In this document: piece by piece, positions 7,004 through 15,880 of the stretch
How positions within the stretch are numbered: the stretch's first letter is position 1
How the letters are laid out: each line of letters opens with the position of its first letter
Assembly (NCBI GenBank): GCA_038150225.1
Contig: JAYQWG010000025.1
Location: forward strand, 1 to 34,576
Source: Lucifugimonas sp038150225
GTDB taxonomy: Bacteria; Chloroflexota; Dehalococcoidia; Lucifugimonadales; Lucifugimonadaceae
Direction: 5' to 3'
DNA: 34,576 nucleotides
The notes under the pieces: generated by a model
Databases searched by the model: none
Told to the model about the DNA's origin: nothing
Seen by the model: the letters and a program-made list of their open reading frames with translations, nothing else
Made by a program: the position numbers and the translations under genes

Positions 7004-8136
7004 AGAAACACCTGGTAATTCTTGGTTCGACTGGCTCGATCGGACGGCAAACGCTCGACATCGTTCGCCAGTTTCCTGAAAGATTCGAACTCGTCGGTCT
7101 TTGCAACGGCTACAACTCTGATTTGTTCCGTCAGCAAGTAGACGAGTTCAAGCCCAAATTTGTAAATACTCTTGGTGAATTCGAATCTGGATATGGTGGA
7201 ACCAAGCTAATACCGACAGAAGAAATCGTTTCCCTGCCAGAGGTTGATCTGGTCGTTGCCGGAACCGTCGGTTGCGCCGGGATGTCGTCGACTCTTGCTG
7301 CCATCGAGCATGGCAAGTCCATCGCCCTCGCAAACAAAGAAGTGATCGTCATGGCTGGCGAGTTGCTCATACAGAAGGCCAGCGAACACGGCGCAACGAT
7401 TCTGCCGGTTGATAGCGAACCATCGGCGATATCGCAGTGTTTGGAAGGTGAGATCAGTCCTCCGAAAAGACTCGTCGTTACGGCATCAGGAGGAGCATTC
7501 CGGGATTACAAATGGGATGAACTGCACGACGTCGCGCCAGAGCAAGCGTTGAAGCACCCGACGTGGTCGATGGGCAAGAAAATTACGATCGACTCTGCAA
7601 CCTTAATGAACAAAGCTTTCGAGGTGATCGAATCCCGATGGTTGTTCGACATCCCATTCGAGCAAATCGACGTAACTATTCACAGACAGAGCATTGTTCA
7701 CTCAATGGTCGAATTTGAGGACGGGACTCTAAAAGCCCAACTTGGTCCGACAAATATGGGACAACCAATCCAGCACGCTTTGTTCTTTCCTGAAAGAGTT
7801 GCGAATCCTTCGTTACCGATAATCGACGCTGTAGCCATGGGGACACTCACCTTCGAAGAGATGGATCCTTCTCTCTACCCATGCTTCAGTCTTGCCATCG
7901 AATATGGTCAAAAGGGTGGAACGTATCCAGCGGCTCTCGCAGGCGCAGACGAAGCGGCGGTGCAGCTGTTCCTGGACGGAAATATCAAGTTCACTGACAT
8001 TCCAAATGCGGTGCGAAAAACCCTGGAAATGCACGAAGTTGTTGCCAACCCATCGATCGACGACACAATTGCTGCCGCCAACTGGGCAACTGAAATCACA
8101 CTCAGCAGAAATAAAAGCTCAATAATTCTGGGCTAG
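6991..8136 (+). CDS. dxr: 1-deoxy-D-xylulose 5-phosphate reductoisomerase
   Basis: Second enzyme of the MEP isoprenoid pathway: converts DXP to 2-C-methyl-D-erythritol 4-phosphate with NADPH and a divalent metal. The NADPH loop is LGSTGSIGRQTL near the N-terminus. ALANKEVIVMAGE, the metal and substrate residues in PVDSEPSAI, TASGGAFRD and TWSMGKKITIDSATLMNKAF (in two parts) are all conserved. Length 381 aa is normal. The ATG at 6991 overlaps cdsA by 13 nt; a TTG at 7000 would start just before the first strand and is an alternative. Together with ispG downstream it makes this block a partial MEP-pathway cluster. Confidence 0.96.
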   Translation: MDGLKKHLVILGSTGSIGRQTLDIVRQFPERFELVGLCNGYNSDLFRQQVDEFKPKFVNTLGEFESGYGGTKLIPTEEIVSLPEVDLVVAGTVGCAGMSSTLAAIEHGKSIALANKEVIVMAGELLIQKASEHGATILPVDSEPSAISQCLEGEISPPKRLVVTASGGAFRDYKWDELHDVAPEQALKHPTWSMGKKITIDSATLMNKAFEVIESRWLFDIPFEQIDVTIHRQSIVHSMVEFEDGTLKAQLGPTNMGQPIQHALFFPERVANPSLPIIDAVAMGTLTFEEMDPSLYPCFSLAIEYGQKGGTYPAALAGADEAAVQLFLDGNIKFTDIPNAVRKTLEMHEVVANPSIDDTIAAANWATEITLSRNKSSIILG

Positions 8137-8148
8137 CATTAACTACAT

Positions 8149-9945
8149 ATGCCAGACACAGTTTTTTACGGGGTCGTGACGTTTCTACTCGTCTTAGGCC
8201 CCCTCGTAATTCTCCACGAATTCGGACACCTTCTTACCGCTCGTAAATTTGGAGTTAAAACTCTCGAATTCGGCTTTGGATATCCTCCACGTGCCGGTGG
8301 GCTCTGGAGTGGTAAAACCCCTGTAAAGGTTGATTCACGCACCGCGTTTGAGATCGAAATGACGGTGTTGAGCAGTGAACTCGCTGCCATTCCGGCGACC
8401 GATGAAGGTGACACTGCGAACACAGGTGTCGTTTTGACCGATGCGCCAGAAAGTGCTCATAGGCAAATCGAGACTGCCGACGGTGAATTTGTAACTGTTG
8501 ATCAGCGATCGATAATCGGTAAAACGGCGACTATTCGAACGGTTCGAGATGATGATGGAAACCAAGTTGCGGTTTCTGTTCGAACTCGCGCTAAAGGCGA
8601 CGACTCAGAAGCCTCTGAAGGGGCAGAAATCGTAACTGGCAAGATCAAGTCATTTGACGGCGATACGATCGTCATGGCAGACATGCTTTGGTCGTTCAAC
8701 TGGCTCCCACTTGGTGGTTTCGTCCGAATGGTCGGTGAGGAAAGCGGTCAATCGGTTGGTTCACTGGGAAGCAAACCTCGATGGCAGCGAATCGTCGTAA
8801 TGGCAGCCGGAGCAGTCGTGAATGCGATCATTCCGTTCATCCTGTTACCGCTGGTATTAATGTGGCCGTCTGACAAAGTCCTGAGTGATGTGACAGTCGC
8901 AACGGTGTTCCCTGGTTCTCCTGCTGATGAGGCGGGGATTCGGCCTGGTGACCGGATTGTCAGCGTTGATGGCAGGTCTGTAGACAACATCAGCGAACTT
9001 CAACAGGCAGTAACGGTGCGACTCGGAGCCGAATCTGTTTGGGAAATAGAATCGGGTATTCCGAATATTTTTGCCCGACCTGCCGAAGGTCAATATCAGT
9101 ACAGCGGCGAGACAGAGAAGGTAACGATCGTTCCTCGATGGAAGCCGCCCAACCGAGAGGTGGTCGAGACCGTCACCGATCCTGAAACCCAAATGGCACT
9201 GTCGCAAGCCAGGATTTACCAAGCGGCTACAGGAACCAACGACACACTATCGGTTGTTGTGGAGCCAACAGACACGCTGTACCAAATTTCTGTTGCTGAC
9301 GCGGCAGAACTAGATCCACCTGCAGCGCTTGGCGATACATTGAAGGTTGTATTTGGAGCTGAAAATGCAGGTGAAGAAATTTCCCTGGCTGATGCCCGAG
9401 CACACGACCACGGATTAGGCGTGATCACACACATCCAGGAAGGTGCAACAGGAATTCAGATTAGCGAGGAGCAGCGCCGGATTGAGAAAGTCGGCTTGAA
9501 TCCGCTGAAAGCGTTCCCGACAGGTTGGCGACAAACGATCGACACTCTTGTCATCACTCGAAACGCTTTCACGACGGCAATCATTGGCAGCACGAACCCG
9601 CAGTTCGACGGACCGTCGACAGTTGGACCTGTTGGCATTGGTCAGCTGACAGGTGAGGTTGCGACGGCGGATGCCGGTCTCGACGTGAAAATTGTGACTC
9701 TCGCTACTCTTGCAGCAACGTTGAGTCTCTCGCTGGCTATTCTGAACATCCTGCCGATCCCGGCGCTAGACGGTGGACGAATCTTCTTCGTGTTCGTGGA
9801 GATCTTGCGAAGAGGAAAGCGAATTTCACCTGAGCGAGAAGGACTCGTTCATCTGGTCGGATTCGCCATGCTGATTGGATTAATCATCGTGATATCGATT
9901 CAGGATGTCAGCCGAATCATCCGTGGCGAATCGATAATCGGTTAG
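8149..9945 (+). CDS. rseP: RseP-like site-2 protease (M50) with large insertions
   Basis: An intramembrane zinc metalloprotease of family M50B. The zinc motif HEFGH is at residues 23-27 in the first membrane helix, and the third-ligand motif LDGG near 540-543 is in a C-terminal helix (ILNILPIPALDGGRI). A PDZ domain begins near residue 245 (GSPADEAGIRPGDRIVSVDG). At 598 aa it is about 150-200 residues longer than usual RseP. One insertion lies between GFGYPPR (about residue 48) and FNWLPLGGFVRM (about 183), and a second Asp/Glu/Thr-rich stretch lies within or after the PDZ domain (about 300-430). Family members cleave anti-sigma factors or clear signal peptides; the substrate here is unknown. 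It follows dxr by 12 nt. Confidence 0.9.
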   Translation: MPDTVFYGVVTFLLVLGPLVILHEFGHLLTARKFGVKTLEFGFGYPPRAGGLWSGKTPVKVDSRTAFEIEMTVLSSELAAIPATDEGDTANTGVVLTDAPESAHRQIETADGEFVTVDQRSIIGKTATIRTVRDDDGNQVAVSVRTRAKGDDSEASEGAEIVTGKIKSFDGDTIVMADMLWSFNWLPLGGFVRMVGEESGQSVGSLGSKPRWQRIVVMAAGAVVNAIIPFILLPLVLMWPSDKVLSDVTVATVFPGSPADEAGIRPGDRIVSVDGRSVDNISELQQAVTVRLGAESVWEIESGIPNIFARPAEGQYQYSGETEKVTIVPRWKPPNREVVETVTDPETQMALSQARIYQAATGTNDTLSVVVEPTDTLYQISVADAAELDPPAALGDTLKVVFGAENAGEEISLADARAHDHGLGVITHIQEGATGIQISEEQRRIEKVGLNPLKAFPTGWRQTIDTLVITRNAFTTAIIGSTNPQFDGPSTVGPVGIGQLTGEVATADAGLDVKIVTLATLAATLSLSLAILNILPIPALDGGRIFFVFVEILRRGKRISPEREGLVHLVGFAMLIGLIIVISIQDVSRIIRGESIIG

Positions 9946-9952
9946 ACGGATC

Positions 9953-10216
9953 ATGACGCTCGCACAGGCGCGCCGGAACCAAATGCTGATCGCAGGAATC
10001 AGCTCGGTGTTGTTGATCGCGCTTTGGCTTGTTGGAGACGTTCCAACAGGAATGTACTTTCTGCTTCCACCCGTGATTGTCGCAATGTGGATTCCTGCAT
10101 TGCTTGCTCATAAGCAACGTATTGGTTCAGTGCGTTGGAACTTGTTTTTTGGTTTGCTGGGGGTTGGTGTTGTTTCGACTGTCGTACGATTGGTTCTGTA
10201 CATCGGTAACAGTTAG
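9953..10216 (+). CDS. Small membrane protein of unknown function
   Basis: An 87-aa protein with three predicted membrane helices: GISSVLLIALWLVG, MYFLLPPVIVAMWIPALL and LFFGLLGVGVVSTVVRLVLY. It starts 7 nt after the rseP stop and so is probably translated from the same message. I do not recognise a family. Its position between rseP and ispG suggests co-expression but says nothing specific about its role. Confidence 0.65.
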   Translation: MTLAQARRNQMLIAGISSVLLIALWLVGDVPTGMYFLLPPVIVAMWIPALLAHKQRIGSVRWNLFFGLLGVGVVSTVVRLVLYIGNS

Positions 10217-10306
10217 TTCATCCCAGGCACCATACTTGCCGAGATGTATCACTCGAAGCCGAGTTCAAAGTAGACTAGATCGGTGCAATATCAACTGATG
10301 AATTGA

Positions 10307-11530
10307 GTGAGGATTAATCTGGCAGCGCGAGATAAAACACATCCAGTAAATGTTGGTGGAGTAACGATTGGCGGCGGAAATCCCGTCGTGGTTCAGTCGA
10401 TGACTGATACCGACTCTGCCGACGTCGCTGCAACTGTCGCTCAAGTAAAGCTGCTCGCAGATGCTGGCAGTGAGATTGTTCGGATAACGGTAAACAACGC
10501 CGCCGCTGCCGAGGCCGTGCCGGAAATCAGAAAACGTCTTGCCGATCTCGGGTGCAATGTTCCGCTTGTCGGAGACTTTCACTTCATTGGTCACCGTCTG
10601 CTCAAGGACTACCCGGCTCTCGCTGAAACCCTCGCCAAATTTCGAATCAACCCGGGCAACGTGGGGCGTGGTCCTCGCCACGATGAGAATTTCACTCAGT
10701 TCATCGAAATCGCTCGGGACCTTGGAAAGCCGGTAAGGATCGGTGTCAACGCCGGAAGTCTTGATCCAGACGTTATGGCTCAGAAGATGGACGAAAACTC
10801 TCGCCGTCCTGATCCGCTTGATTCTGAAGGTGTCGAAAACGCCGCACTCGTTGAGAGCGCACTCTCGAGCGCGGAGGCAGCGTTAGATATCGGACTCTCC
10901 CCGAATCAAATAATCATTTCCTGCAAGGTTTCTCGACTCCCTCAAATGGTTGCGGTTTACCGTGAGCTTTCAGAGAAGTGTGATTTCGCGCTGCACCTGG
11001 GACTGACCGAAGCTGGTATGGGGCAAAAGGGAGTCGTGACCACAACCGCTGCACTCAGCACTCTGTTAGAGCAGGGTATAGGTGACACCATCCGAGCATC
11101 GCTAACCCCGGAAGTTGGTGGTGATCGTGCGAAAGAAGTTCGGCTCTGCCAGGACATTCTCCAGGCCGTTGGCTTAAGGCGATTCCGACCATCGGTCACA
11201 GCTTGTCCTGGATGCGGTCGAACCACCTCAACGTTGTTCAGAGAGCTGGCTCAGGACATACAACAACACATTGACGAGCGATTGCCTGAGTGGAGAGGCA
11301 GACACCCGGGCTCAGAATCGTTGCAGGTCGCTGTGATGGGTTGCGTTGTGAACGGTCCTGGTGAATCCAGGGCAGCGAACATCGGCATTTCACTTCCGGG
11401 CTCAGGCGAAGAACCTCGCGCTCCCGTCTTCGTTGACGGCGAGCGAGTTACGTTCCTGTCAGGTCCGCAAATTGCGACCGACTTTATTGGAATGGTTGAA
11501 GACTACGTCGAGAAGACCTACGGGTCGTAG
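10307..11530 (+). CDS. ispG: 4-hydroxy-3-methylbut-2-enyl diphosphate synthase (IspG/GcpE)
   Basis: A 4Fe-4S enzyme of the MEP pathway that reduces MEcPP to HMBPP. The N-terminal TIM barrel carries VVVQSMTDTDSADV, VPLVGDFHF and RINPGN. The cluster ligands are in CPGC (about residue 300) and GCVVNGPGE (about 346), where the Cys and the Glu six residues later form the third and fourth ligands of bacterial IspG. Length 407 aa matches the two-domain form. The start is GTG at 10307, though the region before the first strand is short and an alternative cannot be excluded. A 90-nt gap separates it from the small membrane gene; it may have its own promoter. Confidence 0.95.
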   Translation: MRINLAARDKTHPVNVGGVTIGGGNPVVVQSMTDTDSADVAATVAQVKLLADAGSEIVRITVNNAAAAEAVPEIRKRLADLGCNVPLVGDFHFIGHRLLKDYPALAETLAKFRINPGNVGRGPRHDENFTQFIEIARDLGKPVRIGVNAGSLDPDVMAQKMDENSRRPDPLDSEGVENAALVESALSSAEAALDIGLSPNQIIISCKVSRLPQMVAVYRELSEKCDFALHLGLTEAGMGQKGVVTTTAALSTLLEQGIGDTIRASLTPEVGGDRAKEVRLCQDILQAVGLRRFRPSVTACPGCGRTTSTLFRELAQDIQQHIDERLPEWRGRHPGSESLQVAVMGCVVNGPGESRAANIGISLPGSGEEPRAPVFVDGERVTFLSGPQIATDFIGMVEDYVEKTYGS

Positions 11531-11533
11531 ACT

Positions 11534-11848
11534 CTAGGCAAGCTTCACGGCGGTGCCGTAGGCGAGAATTTCTGACGCACCGGACGCGATCATCGATGTG
11601 GTGTATCGGATGCCAACAACTGCATCGGCGCCCATTTTTTCCGCCTCTGCGACCATTCGACGAGTTGCCATTTCCCGCGTTTCTGCTTGGAGCTTGGCAT
11701 ATTCCTGGATCTCACCACCGACGAGATTTCGTAGCGCGGCAACAATGTCGCGACCTGCATGTCGTGCTCGCACTGAGTTACCGCGTGCGAGACCGATTAC
11801 CTCGGTAATCTCTCGCCCTGGAATATCCATTGTTGTTGATTGGATCAT
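11534..11848 (-). CDS. YbjQ/UPF0145 family protein
   Basis: A 104-aa protein with the whole YbjQ (DUF74) pattern: a first strand ending IPGREITEVIGLARGNSV, a central helix (AKLQAETREMATRRM) and GADAVVGIRYTTS near the C-terminus. Family members form compact, probably pentameric, assemblies of unknown function. The ATG at 11848 has AGGA on the minus strand about 12 nt upstream. It converges on ispG with only 3 nt between the stops, so the two transcripts probably overlap at their ends. Confidence 0.9.
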   Translation of the reverse strand: MIQSTTMDIPGREITEVIGLARGNSVRARHAGRDIVAALRNLVGGEIQEYAKLQAETREMATRRMVAEAEKMGADAVVGIRYTTSMIASGASEILAYGTAVKLA

Positions 11849-12012
11849 GGCTTACTGATCTCCTGATGAACTGTCGCAGCTCTGAGGGTATCACCAAACA
11901 GTTGTGATTCGAGTGGAGGGGATGTGTTGTAACCGTATTCTTGTTACCTGCTCACCTGTCGGTATGTAAGATTTTGGTTTTCCGTTTAGATGCGCTCGAC
12001 AAGGAGCATCAA

Positions 12013-13413
12013 TTGACACTCAACTGGCACGAGATTGACCGTTTTCTGATGGGCGAAGCGTGGGCTGGATCGCTGATAAATCAGCACGTTACAGAATTGT
12101 GCGATGTGATCGGTCCGCGGTGGGGTGGCTCAGAAGAAGACCGACGAGCAGCCGACTACATCCGCTCTCAAATGGAGGCGGCAAATCTCGACCGTGCCGA
12201 AATTGAGCCGTTTCAGATCGATACATGGAGCCACGGTAAAGTCGAAATTCGACTGGTGGAGTCAGGGCGAGAAATTGCCTCCATGCCATTTCTTCGGTGT
12301 AAACCAACGGATGTAACCGCAAAGCTTGTCGACACCGGTCATGCAAGTGCTCACGAAGTCGACAGTCTCGGTGACTCGCTACGCGGCAACGTTGCCCTTG
12401 CAATCATTGCGCCCGAACCGTTCACGACCCCGGAACCATTTACCGCCCGGATAGTCAGGTTGGCACAAGCGGGAGCAGCTTGTGTGATAGCCGTTGAACC
12501 GAAGACCGGTGGGCGAATGGAGTACTCGAACTCCGACGAATGGTTGACCGTAGGACCGCAAAAAGACGCTATCGCAGTGATCAAAACAAGCTCTGAAGAT
12601 GGGGCATATTTGCGCCGAATTGCAGGGTCGTCACCGTCTATACGCGTGAAAGTGGAGTCGAAATATTTTGACTCGACCGCGTACAACACGGTCGCTGAAA
12701 TAACCGGAGAATCCCATCCTGAACGACACGTGATTCTCGCGGGACACCATGACACGGTTCTTGGCGCTCCTGGCGGAAACGATAACGCGTCTGGAACCAT
12801 CGGGGTTATGGAGGCGGCGCGTGTCTTATCTAAGCTCAAGGACGAACTTGGAGTTCGTCCCGGATTGTCGATCAGGTTCGCGACCTGGAGCGGTGAAGAA
12901 CAACATCTACAAGGGGCGCGTGCATATGTCAGGGATCACTACTCGAAGTCGGCTGCGAATCGAGAAGAAAAACCTCTTCTGAACATCAATCTCGATGAGC
13001 TATCCACCGGACACATGAAGGGAATAGTCCTTATGTTCCCGCACTTGCGAACGTTCATGCAGTCCCAACTCGACACTATGAAGGACGGATTGAAGTGCCA
13101 CGTTCTTGCACACATGGACGCTCACTCCGATCACTTTCCATTCGTCGAAGAAGCAATCGACGCTTCAATCACCTGGCGTTGGCGTTTCTGGGGTAGGCAC
13201 GAAACAGCTAATTTCCACCACGAACCTGGAGATGCCGCAAATAAATTGAACGCGAGAGAGCTTAAGGAATATGTCGGACAGCTTTCTCGTTTGCTGTTAC
13301 GACTGTCGCATACCGAACCTGATTTCTGGCCAGCGAATCCTCTCACCAAGGCAGACGTGACAAAAATGATCGAGAGTGACTCCGGACATCATCATCCTGC
13401 ATTCCACAGCTAA
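12013..13413 (+). CDS. M28-family zinc metallopeptidase with PA-type insert
   Basis: A probable aminopeptidase. The reading frame stays open upstream to 11941, but TTG at 12013 has a near-ideal AAGGAG (12001-12006) 6 nt before it and gives 466 aa. A protease-associated region lies around residues 70-190. The two-metal M28 site follows: H245/D247 in GHHDTV, D257 in GNDNASG, catalytic E295 and ligand E296 in WSGEEQ, D328 in NLDEL and H402 in FHHEPGD. No signal peptide is visible, so it is probably cytoplasmic. The small basic protein starts 9 nt downstream. The substrate is unknown. Confidence 0.9.
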   Translation: MTLNWHEIDRFLMGEAWAGSLINQHVTELCDVIGPRWGGSEEDRRAADYIRSQMEAANLDRAEIEPFQIDTWSHGKVEIRLVESGREIASMPFLRCKPTDVTAKLVDTGHASAHEVDSLGDSLRGNVALAIIAPEPFTTPEPFTARIVRLAQAGAACVIAVEPKTGGRMEYSNSDEWLTVGPQKDAIAVIKTSSEDGAYLRRIAGSSPSIRVKVESKYFDSTAYNTVAEITGESHPERHVILAGHHDTVLGAPGGNDNASGTIGVMEAARVLSKLKDELGVRPGLSIRFATWSGEEQHLQGARAYVRDHYSKSAANREEKPLLNINLDELSTGHMKGIVLMFPHLRTFMQSQLDTMKDGLKCHVLAHMDAHSDHFPFVEEAIDASITWRWRFWGRHETANFHHEPGDAANKLNARELKEYVGQLSRLLLRLSHTEPDFWPANPLTKADVTKMIESDSGHHHPAFHS

Positions 13414-13422
13414 ACTGCCGTC

Positions 13423-13644
13423 ATGAAAGAGCGTCACCACCGCACAGATCACAAGCACCCTAAAACTTGCACTTGCACTTCATGTCAGGCTCGCCGATTG
13501 GAGGCGAACCAACCGAAAAAGAAGAAAAAGAGGAAGCCAAAATCCCAACGCGGAAAAGCTTCGAAGAAGGATGTCGCTGATGCAGCAGTGGCAGACGCAT
13601 TGGATTTTCTTGGGCTCGGCAACTCGGACGGAGACAAACCGTAA
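13423..13644 (+). CDS. Small Lys-rich protein with a Cys cluster
   Basis: A 73-aa protein in three parts: a His/Cys-rich head with HPKTCTCTSCQARR (three cysteines in C-x-C-x-x-C spacing), a very basic linker (KKKKKRKPK) and an acidic helix ending (DVADAAVADALDFLGLG). The head could bind zinc and the linker RNA or DNA; both are inference. It starts 9 nt after the M28 gene, and its TAA overlaps the ATG of the next gene (TAATG), so translational coupling is likely. I do not recognise a family. Confidence 0.6.
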   Translation: MKERHHRTDHKHPKTCTCTSCQARRLEANQPKKKKKRKPKSQRGKASKKDVADAAVADALDFLGLGNSDGDKP

Positions 13645-14708
13645 TGTCAGATCAACGAGCGAAAATCGGACTAATTGGTGCTGGATGGTGGGCTACGACG
13701 AATCACCTTCCTGTGCTGGTCGAACGCGATGACATTGAGCTTGCAAGCGTATGTCGGCTTGGAGCGGACGAACTCCAGCAGGTAAAAGAGCGATTCGGAT
13801 TTGAGCATGCCACGGAAAACTACATTGAGTTGCTTGAGACTCCGGGTCTAAAAGGCGTTGTCGTAGCTTCTCCGCACACGATGCACTACGAACACGCTCT
13901 TGCTGCGCTGAAGAAAGGTTTGCACGTTCTCTGCGAAAAGCCATTGACGACGAACGCCGAACATGCACGTGAGTTAGTACGCGTTGCTGAAGAGCAAGGT
14001 GTTCAACTGATGGTGCCGTACGGTTGGCACTACACCGAGTTCATCCAGGAGGCGAAGCGCCGGATGGATGCAGGTGCCGTAGGAGAAATCGAATACGTCA
14101 TGTGCCACATGGCATCGCCGATTCGGTCACTTCTTGAAGGAAAGCAGTTCCTCAGTGATGGAGGCGGAGTCGGCGAGAACATGTTTGAACCGGGGGCCGC
14201 AACGTGGGCTGATCCAGATGTTGCGGGAGGCGGATATGCGCTGGCGCAAATGTCTCATTCAGCTGGACTTGCGTACTGGCTTACAGGGCTTAAGGCTGAG
14301 TCTGTGTCGGCACTGACATCGGCACCCACGAGTGCCGTTGAGCTCTACGACTCGTTTACCGTTGGGTTCACCAATGGAGCGATTGGGTCATTCTCAGGAG
14401 CCGGTACATTACCCGATGATTCCCCATTCCAGGTGGACGTGCGAATTTTCGGAAACCGAGGCGTAATGAGCATCGATTGTGACCGCGCCAGGTTGCAGGT
14501 CTTGAGGAGAGACGGCAATAGCTTCGAAATGGAGTTGTCCCCAGATGCAGGTGCGTATAAAGGTGGCGGACCAACTGCGAATTTCGCTGACGTTGTTTCA
14601 GGAAAAGATGACGTGAACTGGGCTCCTGGTTGGGCAGGCATGCGAGCAATAGAAATGATTGATGCCGCGTACCGATCAGCTTCATCTGGAGTGACCGAAC
14701 AGGTTTAG
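13644..14708 (+). CDS. Gfo/Idh/MocA-family oxidoreductase
   Basis: An NAD(P)-dependent dehydrogenase of 354 aa. The Rossmann start is KIGLIGAGWWATTNHLPVL, followed by the typical VVVASPHTMHYEHALAALKKGLH and the conserved EKP of LCEKPLTTN, whose Lys is catalytic in the family. The C-terminal half is the alpha/beta substrate domain, with MSHSAGLAYWLTG in the place of the family's catalytic His region. Members oxidise sugars, inositols or related cyclic polyols; the substrate cannot be told from sequence. It overlaps the upstream small gene by 1 nt. The following 221 nt hold no gene. Confidence 0.9.
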   Translation: MSDQRAKIGLIGAGWWATTNHLPVLVERDDIELASVCRLGADELQQVKERFGFEHATENYIELLETPGLKGVVVASPHTMHYEHALAALKKGLHVLCEKPLTTNAEHARELVRVAEEQGVQLMVPYGWHYTEFIQEAKRRMDAGAVGEIEYVMCHMASPIRSLLEGKQFLSDGGGVGENMFEPGAATWADPDVAGGGYALAQMSHSAGLAYWLTGLKAESVSALTSAPTSAVELYDSFTVGFTNGAIGSFSGAGTLPDDSPFQVDVRIFGNRGVMSIDCDRARLQVLRRDGNSFEMELSPDAGAYKGGGPTANFADVVSGKDDVNWAPGWAGMRAIEMIDAAYRSASSGVTEQV

Positions 14709-14869
14709 ATCGGGTGTGTGTGCTTGCACTCATACGCTTTCCGCAATGAGCCTGTGGGCTCACGTCTGAGCCGATGAGCCAGTGTGGCTACCTAGTGCGA
14801 ACCCTTGTGTGATCATGTTGAGTCCCATTGGTTCTATGCGTGGGTGTAGCAGGTAGGAATACTGAAGTT

Positions 14870-14892
14870 ATGTCGTCGCCCCAAAACGACAT
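14870..14892. repeat. Perfect inverted repeat upstream of the GAF histidine kinase
   Basis: ATGTCGT (14870-14876) and ACGACAT (14886-14892) are perfect 7-bp arms around 9 nt, ending 37 nt before the kinase start. It could be an operator or a small leader hairpin. No T tract follows, so it is not a usual terminator. The rest of the 14709-14929 gap shows only a short TGAGCC/GGCTCA palindrome near 14747-14762. Confidence 0.35.
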
Positions 14893-14929
14893 GAGCGAAA
14901 ACAGTAGAAGCTAGGTCAACGCCCGCCCC

Positions 14930-15880
14930 ATGGCAAAAACCGATGCGACATACCCCTCCGGGCCCAATCTCCTCGGCCGCCTGCACCGCCTGGCGTCCGC
15001 AATAACGCACAGGGCACCGGGTCGCAACGGACGATCTGAGCTTCTATTTGAGGCAGGGCGGATCCTCGGTGACAATTTTGAGTCACCGGGGCACTCCGCC
15101 CGTTTCGCTTCTCATCTTTCCAGGATTATTAAGTTCGATTTTCTCGCGCTTGCTCAAATAGACCACACCGAGTGGGCAGCTGAGAGTTTATTGCAGTGCG
15201 GTGTGCGAGTTAACTCTATGTCCGACGACTGGTCCGCAAGCCTGGACCTACTGCCTCAACCAGACGTGCTGACCTCAGACTCCGCGCTTGTTTGCGAAGT
15301 CGCTGACGTAACAAAGGTTGAGTATGACGTTGCGTGGTCATTACATCACGCGGGCATACGTTCGTTGATCTCCGTACCCATCCATGCTGACGGCGCAGTG
15401 ATCGGGTTGGTGTTCATCGGTGCGAAGTTGCCAAACTCTTATGGAGAGTTCGAAGCTGAGACTGCAACGACTCTTGCTGAATCGATATCGGGTTCATTTG
15501 CGAATCTGCGACTTCACCAGCGGCTCAGACGTGAATTAGTTGAGCGCGAAACGATAGCCGGACTCACAAAAACCTTGAGTTCATCTCTCGATATAGAAAC
15601 ATCTATGGATGAGTTCACAGAAGAGGTTCATCAGATCATCCCCAACGTCGGAATGTCAATTTCTATGAGCGATGGTCTTGATGGTGAACGTTTCGTGAAG
15701 TGGAACAGCACCAGGACGCAAGAAATATCCCCCAACGTTGGTCGAACGTTGACAACTGCTATGAAGATTGGGGACAGACAGTCGGCCAGTTGGCGTTACA
15801 TTGCCACCCGGCGGTCAAATATGCACGCCATCATTTACACCTACTCAAGTCCATCGCGTCCAGCATTACGGGGCCGGTAG
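14930..15880 (+). CDS. GAF-domain sensor kinase, N-terminal part (frameshifted)
   Basis: The first 316 codons of what looks like a single soluble histidine kinase. Residues about 50-200 form a GAF domain (HAGIRSLISVPIHADGAVIGLVFIGAK is its core, read in two parts). A linker helix (LHQRLRRELVERETIAGLTKTLSSSLD) then leads to the start of a second GAF-like domain. That domain is cut off: the sensible sequence stops near RYIATRR and a stop follows at 15878-15880. The continuation, including LLKSIASSITGPV and the kinase core, is in another frame from about 15820 onward. Moving from this frame to the next corresponds to one missing base. No membrane helix is visible, so the sensor is cytoplasmic. 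Confidence 0.75.
   Translation: MAKTDATYPSGPNLLGRLHRLASAITHRAPGRNGRSELLFEAGRILGDNFESPGHSARFASHLSRIIKFDFLALAQIDHTEWAAESLLQCGVRVNSMSDDWSASLDLLPQPDVLTSDSALVCEVADVTKVEYDVAWSLHHAGIRSLISVPIHADGAVIGLVFIGAKLPNSYGEFEAETATTLAESISGSFANLRLHQRLRRELVERETIAGLTKTLSSSLDIETSMDEFTEEVHQIIPNVGMSISMSDGLDGERFVKWNSTRTQEISPNVGRTLTTAMKIGDRQSASWRYIATRRSNMHAIIYTYSSPSRPALRGR

Noticed and set aside
11598..11858. 86-aa plus-strand frame over the YbjQ gene
   Set aside because: YbjQ on the other strand matches its family from end to end and has a ribosome site; this frame is a shadow.
11941..12012. 24-residue N-terminal extension of the M28 peptidase, which looks slightly hydrophobic
   Set aside because: TTG at 12013 has AAGGAG at ideal distance and the extension is not a convincing signal peptide.
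14747..14762. TGAGCC/GGCTCA hairpin as terminator of the Gfo/Idh/MocA gene
   Set aside because: The stem is short and no T tract follows.
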